Shown piece by piece: positions 7,687 through 15,027 of a stretch of 22,243 bases of DNA. Under the pieces are notes generated by a model. It made no database searches and was not told where the DNA came from. It was given only the letters and a program-made list of their open reading frames with translations. This DNA is from a virus. The stretch's first letter is position 1. Each line of letters opens with the position of its first letter. The stretch lies in the IMG/VR virus record IMGVR_UViG_3300022745_000152, positions 1-22,243 of that record; one strand, given 5' to 3'. A program made the position numbers and the translations under genes.

Positions 7687-7994
7687 GGCGCGAGGTACTC
7701 ATCGTTGTTCGTGATGAAGGCGACGTTGTTCTCTGTGCCGAGCACGAGCGTCGGTGCCGCCTGCTCACCGTCCAGCGGAACGTCAGGACGCGGGTAGTTG
7801 AGCGTCACCCTCTCCGGCACGCGCGCCGGTAGCCGCCAGGGATCGAGCTGGTCGAGACAACCCTCGTTGCAGACCCGCAGCCCAGGGAAGTTGGGGTCGC
7901 GACCAAGCTGCGACAGGAACCGCTTCATCTTGCAGCGATCGCAGACCGCGATCGCGATGCCGGTCTGCCGTCCACCTACGAGCCAACGGGGCAT
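7683..7994 (-). CDS. Zinc-ribbon-like small protein between two adaptor genes (103 aa)
   Basis: Four Cys at residues 18, 21, 42 and 46 (CDRC and CNEGC) form a CxxC...CxxxC pattern consistent with one structural zinc site. Between them lies FLSQLGRDPNFPGLRV. The remainder (DPWRLPARVPERVTLNYPRPDVPLD) is Pro/Arg-rich. Small proteins of this design recur in phages and prophages beside tail-adaptor genes. ATGA overlaps on both sides link it to the two adaptors. Its role, probably a minor connector or assembly component, is inferred from position only. Confidence 0.72.
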   Translation of the reverse strand: MPRWLVGGRQTGIAIAVCDRCKMKRFLSQLGRDPNFPGLRVCNEGCLDQLDPWRLPARVPERVTLNYPRPDVPLDGEQAAPTLVLGTENNVAFITNNDEYLAP

Positions 7995-9064
7995 CAGCGG
8001 GTATACCTGCGGATGCTGGGCTGGAAGCGGACCGGCATGTGATCCTCCTCCTGCCCCATCGCGAGCTTGAAGCTGCTCTGCGCGTCGCTGATCAGCAGCT
8101 GGATGTCGACTGGGTTGTCCAACCCATGCTTGACGCCGGACTGATAGAGACGCGCGGCCAGGTTGCTCACCACCGCCTCGACCCAGCGCTTGGGAAAGTC
8201 CAGCGTGTCCGTCAGTTTGCCGACGTCCATCAGCTCGCGACGCGCGTTGAACACGACGGCCATGAAGTTTTGGTTGGGCACCGGCCAGAGAACGACCTGA
8301 GGAGCATCACGCTGCCGGTTCCACCAGTAGGACAGTGGATCCCCGGCGAAGTTCTTGTTGGGCAGGTTCAGATAGTCGTCGCGGTTCAGGGCACCCATCA
8401 TGATCTCGGACGGGTTGAACGCGAACAGCAGCTGGTAGCAGTTGAGCGTTCCAGCGGTGGCTCGGATGCGCCAGTACTGGTGCGGGGCTACCTGCTCGCA
8501 ATCCTTCATGATCCACTCACCGGCGACCGCCTCGGCGAGGAACTCCGGCACGGCCGTATGCCACGTCGCGCCGTCGTCACTGTACTCCCCGATCAGGGTC
8601 AACGTTGCGTCGGTCCCTGCCGGCAGATAGCCGAGGGTCGACACAGAGTAACCCGTCCCAAAGTCGTAGCTGACGTTACCCAGCGGGGCCGACTGCACGA
8701 AGACGTTGGTCAGCTCACCGTCGAAAGCATAGGCCAGTGTGCCGCCGGCGCTGCTGATTGCCTGCGTGTAGTCGTCGGCGCGAGACACCTTACGGCGAAC
8801 CGGGTCGCCCAGCTTGTCGACGATCCGAGTCGGAAGGTCGTAGGTGAACTGTCCGTCGTAGAGAGGCACGATCACCTTCTCCACGGTCCACAACGGCACG
8901 CCCATGCGGACGACCGTCTGCATGAAGAGGTAGAGGTCCTCGAGCGCGGTCTGCGCCAGTTCCGAGGTTATCGCGGCCGTCGGGATGCGCAGCTTCAGGC
9001 ACGCGCGACGGATCACGTCGTCGACGGTGAAGACGGTCGTCCCGTAGGTGCCGGAGACGGTCAC
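7994..9064 (-). CDS. Larger head-tail adaptor / tubular protein with inserted discoidin-like segment (356 aa)
   Basis: N-terminal residues 12-60 (FTVDDVIRRACLKLRI, LEDLYLFMQTVVRMGVPLW) and the C-terminal part (FPKRWVEAVVSNLAARLYQS at ~290-309, ending MPVRFQPSIRRYTR) have the plan of phage tail-tube or adaptor proteins of the gp4/gp11 kind. Between them, residues ~105-218 form a beta-rich segment with IGEYSDDGATWHT and HQYWRIRATAG, which resembles a discoidin (F5/8 type C) fold. The start is GTG, four bases after the stop of the preceding gene, with only a weak GGTGGA SD. It precedes the zinc-ribbon-like gene through an ATGA overlap. Adaptor assignment is moderately sure; the insert assignment is tentative. 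Confidence 0.7.
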   Translation of the reverse strand: MTVSGTYGTTVFTVDDVIRRACLKLRIPTAAITSELAQTALEDLYLFMQTVVRMGVPLWTVEKVIVPLYDGQFTYDLPTRIVDKLGDPVRRKVSRADDYTQAISSAGGTLAYAFDGELTNVFVQSAPLGNVSYDFGTGYSVSTLGYLPAGTDATLTLIGEYSDDGATWHTAVPEFLAEAVAGEWIMKDCEQVAPHQYWRIRATAGTLNCYQLLFAFNPSEIMMGALNRDDYLNLPNKNFAGDPLSYWWNRQRDAPQVVLWPVPNQNFMAVVFNARRELMDVGKLTDTLDFPKRWVEAVVSNLAARLYQSGVKHGLDNPVDIQLLISDAQSSFKLAMGQEEDHMPVRFQPSIRRYTR

Positions 9065-9068
9065 CCGC

Positions 9069-9383
9069 TCAGTCCACCAGGTGCTTCAGACCGCCGGAGC
9101 TCTTGCGGGTCACCGCGGCCTTGCGGGCGGCCATCGAGCGGATCGGAGAGACGTACCCGGAACCCGACTGCACGCTTGGGGTATTGACGATCCCGCCCAG
9201 GGCCTTCTTCAGCGCCCCGGGCTTGACCATCTCCTTGGCCAAGGCCCGATCCTCGGCAACGTCATCGTGCTTGACGCGTCCACCTCGCATGTGCGGCTGC
9301 ACGTAGGTCTTTCCAGCGCTGCCGGAAAAGCCGTGCGAGGCGGGGAACTTGAAGTCCTTGACACGCGAGGGGCCCTTGGCCAT
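9069..9383 (-). CDS. Small basic phage protein (104 aa)
   Basis: A basic protein of unknown function starting MAKGPSRVKDFKFPASHGF. It contains KTYVQPHMRGGRVKHDDVAE and ends with a Lys/Arg-rich stretch (MAARKAAVTRKSSGGLKHLV). The start at 9383 is chosen because AGGAG lies six bases upstream; the frame is open for 22 more codons, but that would overlap the glycosyltransferase gene. Small basic proteins of this type are common in podovirus structural operons, and DNA binding or head packing is possible but not shown. A short inverted repeat (CTGAC/GTCAG, 9392-9408 region) lies at the RBS. Confidence 0.7.
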   Translation of the reverse strand: MAKGPSRVKDFKFPASHGFSGSAGKTYVQPHMRGGRVKHDDVAEDRALAKEMVKPGALKKALGGIVNTPSVQSGSGYVSPIRSMAARKAAVTRKSSGGLKHLVD

Positions 9384-9405
9384 GCCGGTCTCCTGACGGT
9401 TGCTG

Positions 9406-10845
9406 TCAGTCGGCCGCGATCGGGGCCGGCTCCGGGTCGGCCGTATCATATACCAACGCGGGGCTGGATAAAACCGTGATGTTCTCCAGAGCCCGATCGA
9501 CAGCGGTCACCACCGCGTCCACGGGGATCGCCGCGGCGCAGACCGACACGCCGTCCGCGTTCGTCGGGCACTCGTCCCCGGCGAAGTGCAGCTTGTGGCA
9601 GGGAAACTGCGCGCAGTCCTGCGGTTCCAGGCCCTGGGTGAACCGCCAGTGCTTCGTCAGGTTCTCCGAGCTGGAGTGGCTGAGCAGGACGATCTTCTGG
9701 TTGGGACTGTAGGCGCAGGCCCACAGAACTCCGGTCTCCGGCGCCACCACGACGTCGCAGCGCTGTGCCTTGGCGTATGATACCCGCAGATCCTCGTCGA
9801 GGTCGTGGTAGACCCGGGCCAACTCATGCTTGCCGGCGATCTGTTCGACCTGCTGCAGCACGGCGTGGATCAGCTTGCGGTCACGGTCGCCGCCGCCCAG
9901 AAGGTGAAAGTTGATCTTCGGGTACTTCAGCAACAGGCGCGCCAGGGCGATCCCCTGGTAGGGCCAAGTTTTGTGCTCCGTGGAACCGGACAGCGCCCAG
10001 GCGACGTTGGTTCCTTCAGGCAGCTTGGCCTTCTCGACCTCCTCAACAAAGGGGTAGAAGCCCACGTGTCCAGGCTCGTGGGTCAACTCTGCGACAGCCG
10101 AGGTCACCTCCTCGTAGTTCCGGTTGCAGAGCTCGTGACGCAGCGCGTGCGGCCAGTGGAACCAGCCGTTCTTGGAACCGGGCAACAGCAGACTTTCCAC
10201 CGTCTCGTTGAGGTAGATCAGCTTCTGGAAGCGCGGCACGAAGTTGTGGGCCATCTGGCCGAAGCTCTCGTCGCCGTAGCGGTGACGCTCGAACACCAGC
10301 AGCCGATCGATGTTCGGGTTGTTCTGCAGGACCTTGCCGGCGTTCTCGCTCACCAGGTAGGTCACGTGTCGATCGGGATCTGCCTTCTTCAGCCGAGAGG
10401 CCACGTAGGAGGCCAGGAGACCGTCGCCGAAGCCGCCGGTGCGGATCACCAGCACATCACGGTTCTGCCGCTCCAGCGGCTCGTATACCTGCGCCTGCAC
10501 GGGTATCTTCATCAGCGCGGCGAACCAGCTCGTGGGGGCCCCGGGAACCCCCTCCATGTCGTCGAGGCAGCGCCAGGCCGGCCACTTCAGCACGTGCTCA
10601 CCGAACTTCTGCCGGGAGAAGACCGACTGTTCCGCGTGAACGGCCAGAACCCCGTTGTCGGGCAATCTCTCCCAGATGAGGTCGAGGATCTCCGTTGCGT
10701 TGGCCTGTCGCGACCACGAGTCGCTCAGGTACGCGTGATCCAGTTGCCCGGGTTTGAAGTCCTCAAGGACGTGAGGGGCGTAGAAACCTACGCCCCTCAG
10801 CCAGGGTAGCGCCAGCGCGAAACCAGCGTCGATCTGCACTCCCAA
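9406..10845 (-). CDS. GT9-like (heptosyltransferase-like) glycosyltransferase with extra N-terminal region (479 aa)
   Basis: Residues ~130-455 resemble glycosyltransferase family 9 (ADP-heptose:LPS heptosyltransferases). VLVIRTGGFGDGLLA at 131-145 matches the N-terminal nucleotide-fold motif; SGSTEHKTWP at 286-295 and APETGVLWACAY at 368-379 match the donor-binding motifs. A Cys-rich end (C411, C416, C426, C436) precedes IPVDAVV. Residues 1-~120 are not part of GT9: LDHAYLSDSW and ILDLIWERLPDNGVLAVHAE look like the second half of a class I methyltransferase, with no clear SAM-binding glycine loop. The start is TTG with AGGAG six bases upstream. It sits between the decoration and tail genes. 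It might glycosylate a virion protein or modify host LPS; neither is shown. Confidence 0.75.
   Translation of the reverse strand: MGVQIDAGFALALPWLRGVGFYAPHVLEDFKPGQLDHAYLSDSWSRQANATEILDLIWERLPDNGVLAVHAEQSVFSRQKFGEHVLKWPAWRCLDDMEGVPGAPTSWFAALMKIPVQAQVYEPLERQNRDVLVIRTGGFGDGLLASYVASRLKKADPDRHVTYLVSENAGKVLQNNPNIDRLLVFERHRYGDESFGQMAHNFVPRFQKLIYLNETVESLLLPGSKNGWFHWPHALRHELCNRNYEEVTSAVAELTHEPGHVGFYPFVEEVEKAKLPEGTNVAWALSGSTEHKTWPYQGIALARLLLKYPKINFHLLGGGDRDRKLIHAVLQQVEQIAGKHELARVYHDLDEDLRVSYAKAQRCDVVVAPETGVLWACAYSPNQKIVLLSHSSSENLTKHWRFTQGLEPQDCAQFPCHKLHFAGDECPTNADGVSVCAAAIPVDAVVTAVDRALENITVLSSPALVYDTADPEPAPIAAD
10759..10799 (-). other. Strong hairpin (12-bp perfect stem) near the start of the glycosyltransferase gene
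   Basis: TGAGGGGCGTAG (10772-10783) pairs perfectly with its reverse complement at 10788-10799 across a 4-base loop. A second small palindrome, GTCCTCAAGGAC (10759-10770), follows immediately on the minus strand. There is no U-tract after it, so it is not a standard intrinsic terminator. It lies 47-74 bases inside the coding region counted from the TTG. Confidence 0.7.
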
Positions 10846-10854
10846 GTGCGACTC

Positions 10855-11601
10855 CTATACCTGCGTTACCCCGTAGATGGAGGTACCGGAGGTAGACGCA
10901 TCGGGGCCGATCTGCGCATCGCTCGCGAACGCCGTCACGATAAGACGGCGGGTACCGTTCGACGCACCGGCGGTGCCGGGCGTGATGGTGCCGCGAACGT
11001 CGCCGGTGGCGCCCGTCGCGGGGGAGGTCTGGTCGGCGGTGGTGACCGTCTGGCACGCCGTACCGTTGAAGTAGGCGCTGCCGAGATAGCCACGATCGTT
11101 CAGGGCCACGTTGAGGCCGAATACGTCCGCGGTCGAGATCGTGACCGGGTTGGCCGTGCCGCTGGCCGTCATCGACTGGACCGCGCGAACGGCCTTCAGG
11201 AAGGTCGCCGTGCCGTTGTTGGGCCCGGTTCCCGTCGCGGTCAGCTGCTGCGCGTAGTTGTCGTAACCGGTCAGGGTGAAGGTCACCCCGGAGAGATCGG
11301 CCGTGGACGAGATGCTGATGCCGCGCTCACAGTCCAGCAGGTAGATGGAGCTGCCGTTGGCGGGGTGGTTCGTCCCGACGATGGACGAACCGTTCGACGT
11401 CAGGGTCAGCGTGCTGGAGCTGGCGACGTTCAGCGTGGTGGCCAGGTTGGCCTTGGTCAACGGGACCACGTCCAGCATGTAACCACGGCCGACGCCGTTC
11501 ACGCCGAAGGCGTTGTGCGAGCCGTTGTTGTTGATGCTGTCCCAGGGCAGCCGGCGACGAGGCACCGGACCCAGGGCGAGGAAGTCGGAGAACTGTGTCA
11601 T
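10855..11601 (-). CDS. Beta-rich virion protein, possible capsid decoration protein (248 aa)
   Basis: A Ser/Thr/Gly/Ala-rich, beta-rich protein without obvious catalytic motifs. The N-terminus has MTQFSDFLALGPVPRRRLPW. The middle contains YLLDCERGISISSTADLSG and VTFTLTGYDNYAQQ, a pattern I associate with virion proteins found beside capsid genes. The C-terminus (FASDAQIGPDASTSGTSIYG) is polar. It follows the major capsid gene by 52 bases that hold a 9-bp hairpin, and its RBS is AAAGGA eight bases before the ATG. A decoration or head-fibre role is inferred from position and composition. It is also the gene immediately before the glycosyltransferase, so it is a possible target of it. Confidence 0.65.
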   Translation of the reverse strand: MTQFSDFLALGPVPRRRLPWDSINNNGSHNAFGVNGVGRGYMLDVVPLTKANLATTLNVASSSTLTLTSNGSSIVGTNHPANGSSIYLLDCERGISISSTADLSGVTFTLTGYDNYAQQLTATGTGPNNGTATFLKAVRAVQSMTASGTANPVTISTADVFGLNVALNDRGYLGSAYFNGTACQTVTTADQTSPATGATGDVRGTITPGTAGASNGTRRLIVTAFASDAQIGPDASTSGTSIYGVTQV

Positions 11602-11624
11602 GTCATCATCCTTTCATCGGACGC

Positions 11625-11646
11625 GGGGTCCCGTTGCCGGGACCCC
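11625..11646 (-). terminator. 9-bp hairpin after the major capsid gene (partial terminator or processing site)
   Basis: GGGGTCCCG (11625-11633) pairs with CGGGACCCC (11638-11646) across a TTGC loop on the plus strand, 7 bases beyond the capsid stop codon on the minus strand. No run of T follows it on the minus strand, so strong intrinsic termination is unlikely. It may be a leaky attenuator or protect the 3' end of the capsid mRNA. Confidence 0.5.
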
Positions 11647-11653
11647 AACATCA

Positions 11654-12571
11654 TCACAGTCCCGCGGTGCCCCAGACGGTACGCGGATCGGTCCAGCCGA
11701 CGGTGTAGCGCTCGGTGGACTTGTAGCGCATGGAGTCGGTTTCGAAGTCGCCCTCCATGGCCTTGTCCAGCTTGCGCCGCATCAGCAGCTTCAGACCGTC
11801 CTGCACGTTACCGTTCTGGACCCACCAGGCCGTGCTGCTGGTCAGACGGGTCACGACCTTCGCCCCACCGTCAAGCATACCAGTGCTCTTCACGGGGTTG
11901 ATGTCGTTGTTCGCCGTGCCGGTACGCAGCACCGACTTCAGCAGCACCTCGGCCTGGAACACGTTGGCCGGGGAAACGATGAGCTGCTTCGGGTTCAGGC
12001 GGATCTTCTTGCCGTTGTTGTCAACGGCAGAGTAGATCTGCACCAGCATCGCTTCCAGGCTCGTCTGCGACAGCGCGGCGGCCGTCGACAGCTGGTTGGA
12101 AAACGTGCCGCTGGCGATCGGGTGCGCGGTGCTCACCAGGGAAACGCCGTCGCCGCCGGTATACGAGCTGTTGAAGGCGCGGTTCAGCACGTTGGCCGTC
12201 AGCGTCTCCTTGGTCTCGATCATCGACTGGGCGAGGTGCTTCGAGTAGGTCTGCCCGATGGCGATGTGGTCGCCATCCTCGGCCAGAACCCGGGTGATGG
12301 CAAACGCCATGCCGTACACCTTGTAGAGGTAGCGCTGGATGAACAGCGTACCGCCGCTCTGGTACGTCACGGGCATGCCGTCCGGCAGCTCGGGCGCGGC
12401 GCCGAAGCCGTAGAGGACCGGCTCTTCGTGGTAGTTGCGGGGAATGCCCTGCTGCTCCTTGAAGATGCCCACCCACTCGTCGGCGCGCTGGTCGTAGATA
12501 CCGTCGAAGGCCTCGTTCATGATGGGCTCGACGATGGCGCGGAAGTCTGTACTCCGCATCGGAATGGCCAT
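11654..12571 (-). CDS. Major capsid protein, HK97 fold (305 aa)
   Basis: A shell subunit, expected in several hundred copies per head. Its arrangement fits an HK97-like capsid protein: an N-terminal arm (FRAIVEPIMNEAFDGIYDQR), a beta section (TLFIQRYLYKVYGMAFAITR), and the conserved-looking loop STAHPIASGTFSN at 147-159 typical of Mu-type and many podovirus major heads. A P-domain helix (LEAMLVQIYSAVDNNGKKIR) and the LIVSPANVFQAEVLLKS helix follow, then a C-terminal A-domain (TDSMRYKSTERYTVGW). The scaffold, two structural genes and the portal lie upstream in the usual order. The SD is AAGGAGG nine bases before the ATG. A strong hairpin follows the stop. Confidence 0.9.
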   Translation of the reverse strand: MAIPMRSTDFRAIVEPIMNEAFDGIYDQRADEWVGIFKEQQGIPRNYHEEPVLYGFGAAPELPDGMPVTYQSGGTLFIQRYLYKVYGMAFAITRVLAEDGDHIAIGQTYSKHLAQSMIETKETLTANVLNRAFNSSYTGGDGVSLVSTAHPIASGTFSNQLSTAAALSQTSLEAMLVQIYSAVDNNGKKIRLNPKQLIVSPANVFQAEVLLKSVLRTGTANNDINPVKSTGMLDGGAKVVTRLTSSTAWWVQNGNVQDGLKLLMRRKLDKAMEGDFETDSMRYKSTERYTVGWTDPRTVWGTAGL

Positions 12572-12585
12572 TGTTCATGCCCTCC

Positions 12586-13161
12586 TTAGATCGCGACCTT
12601 GTTCGCCACGTACTGGTGATCGGCGATCTGGACGCGAACGACGGTGTAGGCGTCGCCCCATGCGTTGTCGATGGCCGGATCCAGTCCGGTGATGCGAAGC
12701 TGGCCCTGGTTTCCCGAGCCGGTCAGGGTGGCGTTGAGCATCGCGCCGGAGATCCCCGTTGAGGTGGATCCGGCGGTGACACTGGTGAAGTTGCCCTGGT
12801 CACCGATCGCGGTCTGCGCGACGGAGCCGCTGGCCTGGATCCGGTACTCGATGTTCGGATCGTCCCAGACGTAGGCCGTCATCGTGCCGGTGTAGGTCTG
12901 GCCCGAGCCCCAGTAGGGGGACACGACCGGACGCTGGGTCACGGGGTCGGTATACTCGACGCCGGCGAAGGCTCCCAGGAAGTTGTCGGTGGTGGCGGCG
13001 GCAAGGGCGAGGTAGCCGGTCGTGAGCATCATGACCGGAGCGCCCTTGTAGATGGCGGTCCCGTAGCCGCTGGAGATACCGTTCGGGTAGGCCGTAGCCT
13101 TGGGAAGACCCGACGGATGGTAGGCGGCATCGAGACCGAACGGTGCGGAGGTCGCAACCAT
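12586..13161 (-). CDS. Capsid-associated structural protein (191 aa)
   Basis: A beta-rich protein just upstream of the major capsid gene. Motifs include PVMMLTTGYLALAAATTDNF, FAGVEYTDPV and YVWDDPNIEYRIQASGSVAQ, and the C-terminus is DAYTVVRVQIADHQYVANKV. Proteins with a DPNI(E)Y-type strand and this position occur in podovirus heads as capsid stabilising or decoration proteins. The ATG has AAAGGG six bases upstream. A stop and an RBS fit the short gap to the capsid gene. Its role is inferred from position; no enzyme motif is visible. Confidence 0.72.
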   Translation of the reverse strand: MVATSAPFGLDAAYHPSGLPKATAYPNGISSGYGTAIYKGAPVMMLTTGYLALAAATTDNFLGAFAGVEYTDPVTQRPVVSPYWGSGQTYTGTMTAYVWDDPNIEYRIQASGSVAQTAIGDQGNFTSVTAGSTSTGISGAMLNATLTGSGNQGQLRITGLDPAIDNAWGDAYTVVRVQIADHQYVANKVAI

Positions 13162-13173
13162 GTTGGTCCCTTT

Positions 13174-13719
13174 CTAGCTGATGAAGGTGGGTGGACGCGC
13201 GAACTGGCGGATACGGGCGGAACCTTCCTCGGCAACGATACGGGCCTTCTGGGCCTGGGCGTTCGCCTGCAGTTGTTCCAACGCGTTCTCCAGCTTCTCC
13301 TCCTCGGAGAGTGGTGCGTCGTGGTGAACAGCCATCATGAAGCGCCGATACAGCTCTTCCCTGATCTTGAAGGCCACCATCTCGTTGACCGAGATGAAGC
13401 CAGCCATCTCCCCGTCCTTGTTACGTAGATGGCCAAAGCCCGGAACGTCCTCCTCCGTCACCGGCACGTAGCCGATGGCCTGGCGCTGGGCCACGCTATC
13501 GCGGACGTTCGTCGTGGTCAACCAGCACACGTGGTAGCCGGGGATGGGGGGCAGCGCAGGCAGCGCGGGCTTTGAGAACGTGTCCCGAAACATCTGCATG
13601 CGCAGCTCGTCGTCGGCGTCCAGAGGCTGGTCGCGATCTCCGCCGATGGCGGCACGACGTTCCAGCGCTCGGTCGGCGCGATCCTGTTCGTTCTTGGCGC
13701 CCTTCAAACGGTCGTCCAT
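13174..13719 (-). CDS. Hypothetical scaffold-region protein, charged and helical (181 aa)
   Basis: A charged protein with helices at both ends (RLKGAKNEQDRADRALERRA; SEEEKLENALEQLQANAQAQ) and a globular middle (GYHVCWLTTTNVRDSVAQRQ, then IGYVPVTEEDVPGFGHL). The start at 13719 is preferred over 13746 because AAGGAG lies nine bases upstream and it avoids overlap with the scaffold gene; the scaffold stop TGA lies one base upstream. It lies between the scaffold and a capsid-associated protein and may be a further assembly or minor head protein. I do not recognise a family. Confidence 0.72.
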   Translation of the reverse strand: MDDRLKGAKNEQDRADRALERRAAIGGDRDQPLDADDELRMQMFRDTFSKPALPALPPIPGYHVCWLTTTNVRDSVAQRQAIGYVPVTEEDVPGFGHLRNKDGEMAGFISVNEMVAFKIREELYRRFMMAVHHDAPLSEEEKLENALEQLQANAQAQKARIVAEEGSARIRQFARPPTFIS

Positions 13720-13720
13720 G

Positions 13721-14722
13721 TCAGCGGGCTCCTTGCTGCGAGTCATACTCTCGGTAGCGCGCGATCATCCGGTCGCGGGCCTCCTTGTTGTCCCAGACCC
13801 CGGCCTGCTTCATCGCCTCGATGCGCGCCGGGGTCAACGGGCTGGCCTCCGGGCGCGTTCCCGACGCGTTACCGCCGGGGCCGCTCACGGGTGGGCCGCG
13901 ACGGGCGCCGTTGCCGTTCGTTGCCACCGGTCGCTGAAAGCGGTGCGGAACACGTTCCTTGGTGCGCTCGCGCAGCTCCTGCCAGTAGGCCTCGCTGCGC
14001 GGGTCGTAACCCTCGGCCGACAGCTGCGAGTCGATGAGGCTCACCGCGACGGAGTCGGCGTCGGTTCCCTGCAGGTTATACCAGGGATGGTCCTGCATGA
14101 AGTTCAGGCCGTGGTCGGCGATCACGGGGTCAACGACCGGCTGCTGCGGCGGCTCCTGACGCCGCGGCTGCGTCATCTGCTGGCGGGCCTGCTGTGCCTG
14201 CCCACGTTGAGCGTCGATCCGCCGCGCCTCCTCGAGGGCCGCGTCTCGATCTGCCAGGGCCTGCACCGCCGCCGCGCCGTTGCCGTCGGTGATAGCCTGG
14301 GCATGCAGGCGCTCGGCGCGCTGGAAGCGCTCGCGTACCTGGTTGAACTGTGCCTCGAGCGAGGTGGTCGCGGCGTCGATCGAGTTGACGTGGCCGCGGG
14401 CAACCATCTCACGAAGCTGGGCAACCTCGCCGCGAAGCTGGGTCAGTTCCTGTTCGCTGCGCTGTCGGGCCAGCCGCTGCCGCTCGCGACGCAGGCGGTT
14501 CTGGCTCTGGTTGAAGCGCTCATCGTCGCCTTCCTCGGTCTCCCGCCCGGCGGCACGATGTTCAGGCTTGACGTCGGCGGTCGAGCTGGAGCCGCGGTCC
14601 TCGTTGCCCGCGGGCGGGACGGGCTTCTCGGTACTGGTCTCGAACAGCTTGAGGTCTTCGGTCGTGACCGGGATCTCGCCGCCGCCGACGTCGATCTGGT
14701 GCTCGTGGGTGGTGTCGCTCAT
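13721..14722 (-). CDS. Scaffolding protein (333 aa)
   Basis: A highly charged, Gln/Glu/Arg-rich protein directing procapsid assembly. The N-terminal ~65 residues are acidic and disordered-looking. Residues ~66-190 form a long coiled coil (NRLRRERQRLARQRSEQELT, LRGEVAQLREMVARG, RAERLHAQAITDGN). The Pro/Gln-rich linker RRQEPPQQPVV precedes a conserved-looking PVIADHGLNFMQDHPWY block, and the C-terminus contains a Pro/Gly-rich stretch then helices. This length and layout are typical of phage scaffolds located between portal and capsid. The SD is AAGGAGG seven bases before the ATG, which overlaps the preceding stop (ATGA). Confidence 0.8.
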   Translation of the reverse strand: MSDTTHEHQIDVGGGEIPVTTEDLKLFETSTEKPVPPAGNEDRGSSSTADVKPEHRAAGRETEEGDDERFNQSQNRLRRERQRLARQRSEQELTQLRGEVAQLREMVARGHVNSIDAATTSLEAQFNQVRERFQRAERLHAQAITDGNGAAAVQALADRDAALEEARRIDAQRGQAQQARQQMTQPRRQEPPQQPVVDPVIADHGLNFMQDHPWYNLQGTDADSVAVSLIDSQLSAEGYDPRSEAYWQELRERTKERVPHRFQRPVATNGNGARRGPPVSGPGGNASGTRPEASPLTPARIEAMKQAGVWDNKEARDRMIARYREYDSQQGAR

Positions 14723-15027
14723 TGCTGGGCCTCCTTGAGGTAGAGCTCGTTCCGGAGAGCATAGCCCTCCAGCGCCCAGACCTGGTTGAAGGCGTCCTTG
14801 AAGGCGTAGGTCTCGCCGATGTCCTTGTCGTAGTTTTCCGGCGAGGCGGCGGCTGACTTGCCAACCACCTTGAAGCCGTTGACCATGGTCAGGACGGCCA
14901 CGGTGAGGGTGCCGTCGTAGAAGTAGCGGACGGTCGAGATGCGGTCCTTGATGCTGTCCTCGGTTACCCGTGGGGCCAAACGGGTGGACATGGCCGCCTC
15001 GAGCTCCAGGTCGTTGAGAATGCTCAT
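14719..15027 (-). CDS. N4 gp49 / Sf6 gp66 family protein (102 aa)
   Basis: A small phage protein with the diagnostic pattern of this family: TLTVAVLTMVNGFKVVGKSA at residues 40-59, ASPENYDKDIGETYAFKDAF at 61-80, and WALEGYALRNELYL at 84-97. Its biochemical role is not established; in other phages homologues are widespread and poorly characterised. The start at 15027 is preferred over longer readings because GGAGGG lies seven bases upstream and it overlaps the GroES stop (ATGA). Its downstream stop overlaps the scaffold start. Confidence 0.85.
   Translation of the reverse strand: MSILNDLELEAAMSTRLAPRVTEDSIKDRISTVRYFYDGTLTVAVLTMVNGFKVVGKSAAASPENYDKDIGETYAFKDAFNQVWALEGYALRNELYLKEAQQ

Noticed and set aside
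8039-9187. Plus-strand frame of 382 codons opposite the large adaptor
   Set aside because: Shadow frame of low-complexity Arg/Val/Gly composition; the minus-strand frame matches an adaptor and overlaps its neighbours in the phage style.
9384-9449. Longer start for the 104-aa basic protein (start at 9449)
   Set aside because: The added residues are Arg-rich and overlap the end of the glycosyltransferase gene; the ATG at 9383 has AGGAG at proper distance.
11625-11646. Hairpin after the capsid gene as a full intrinsic terminator
   Set aside because: No run of T follows the stem on the minus strand, so it is reported as a possible attenuator or processing site only.
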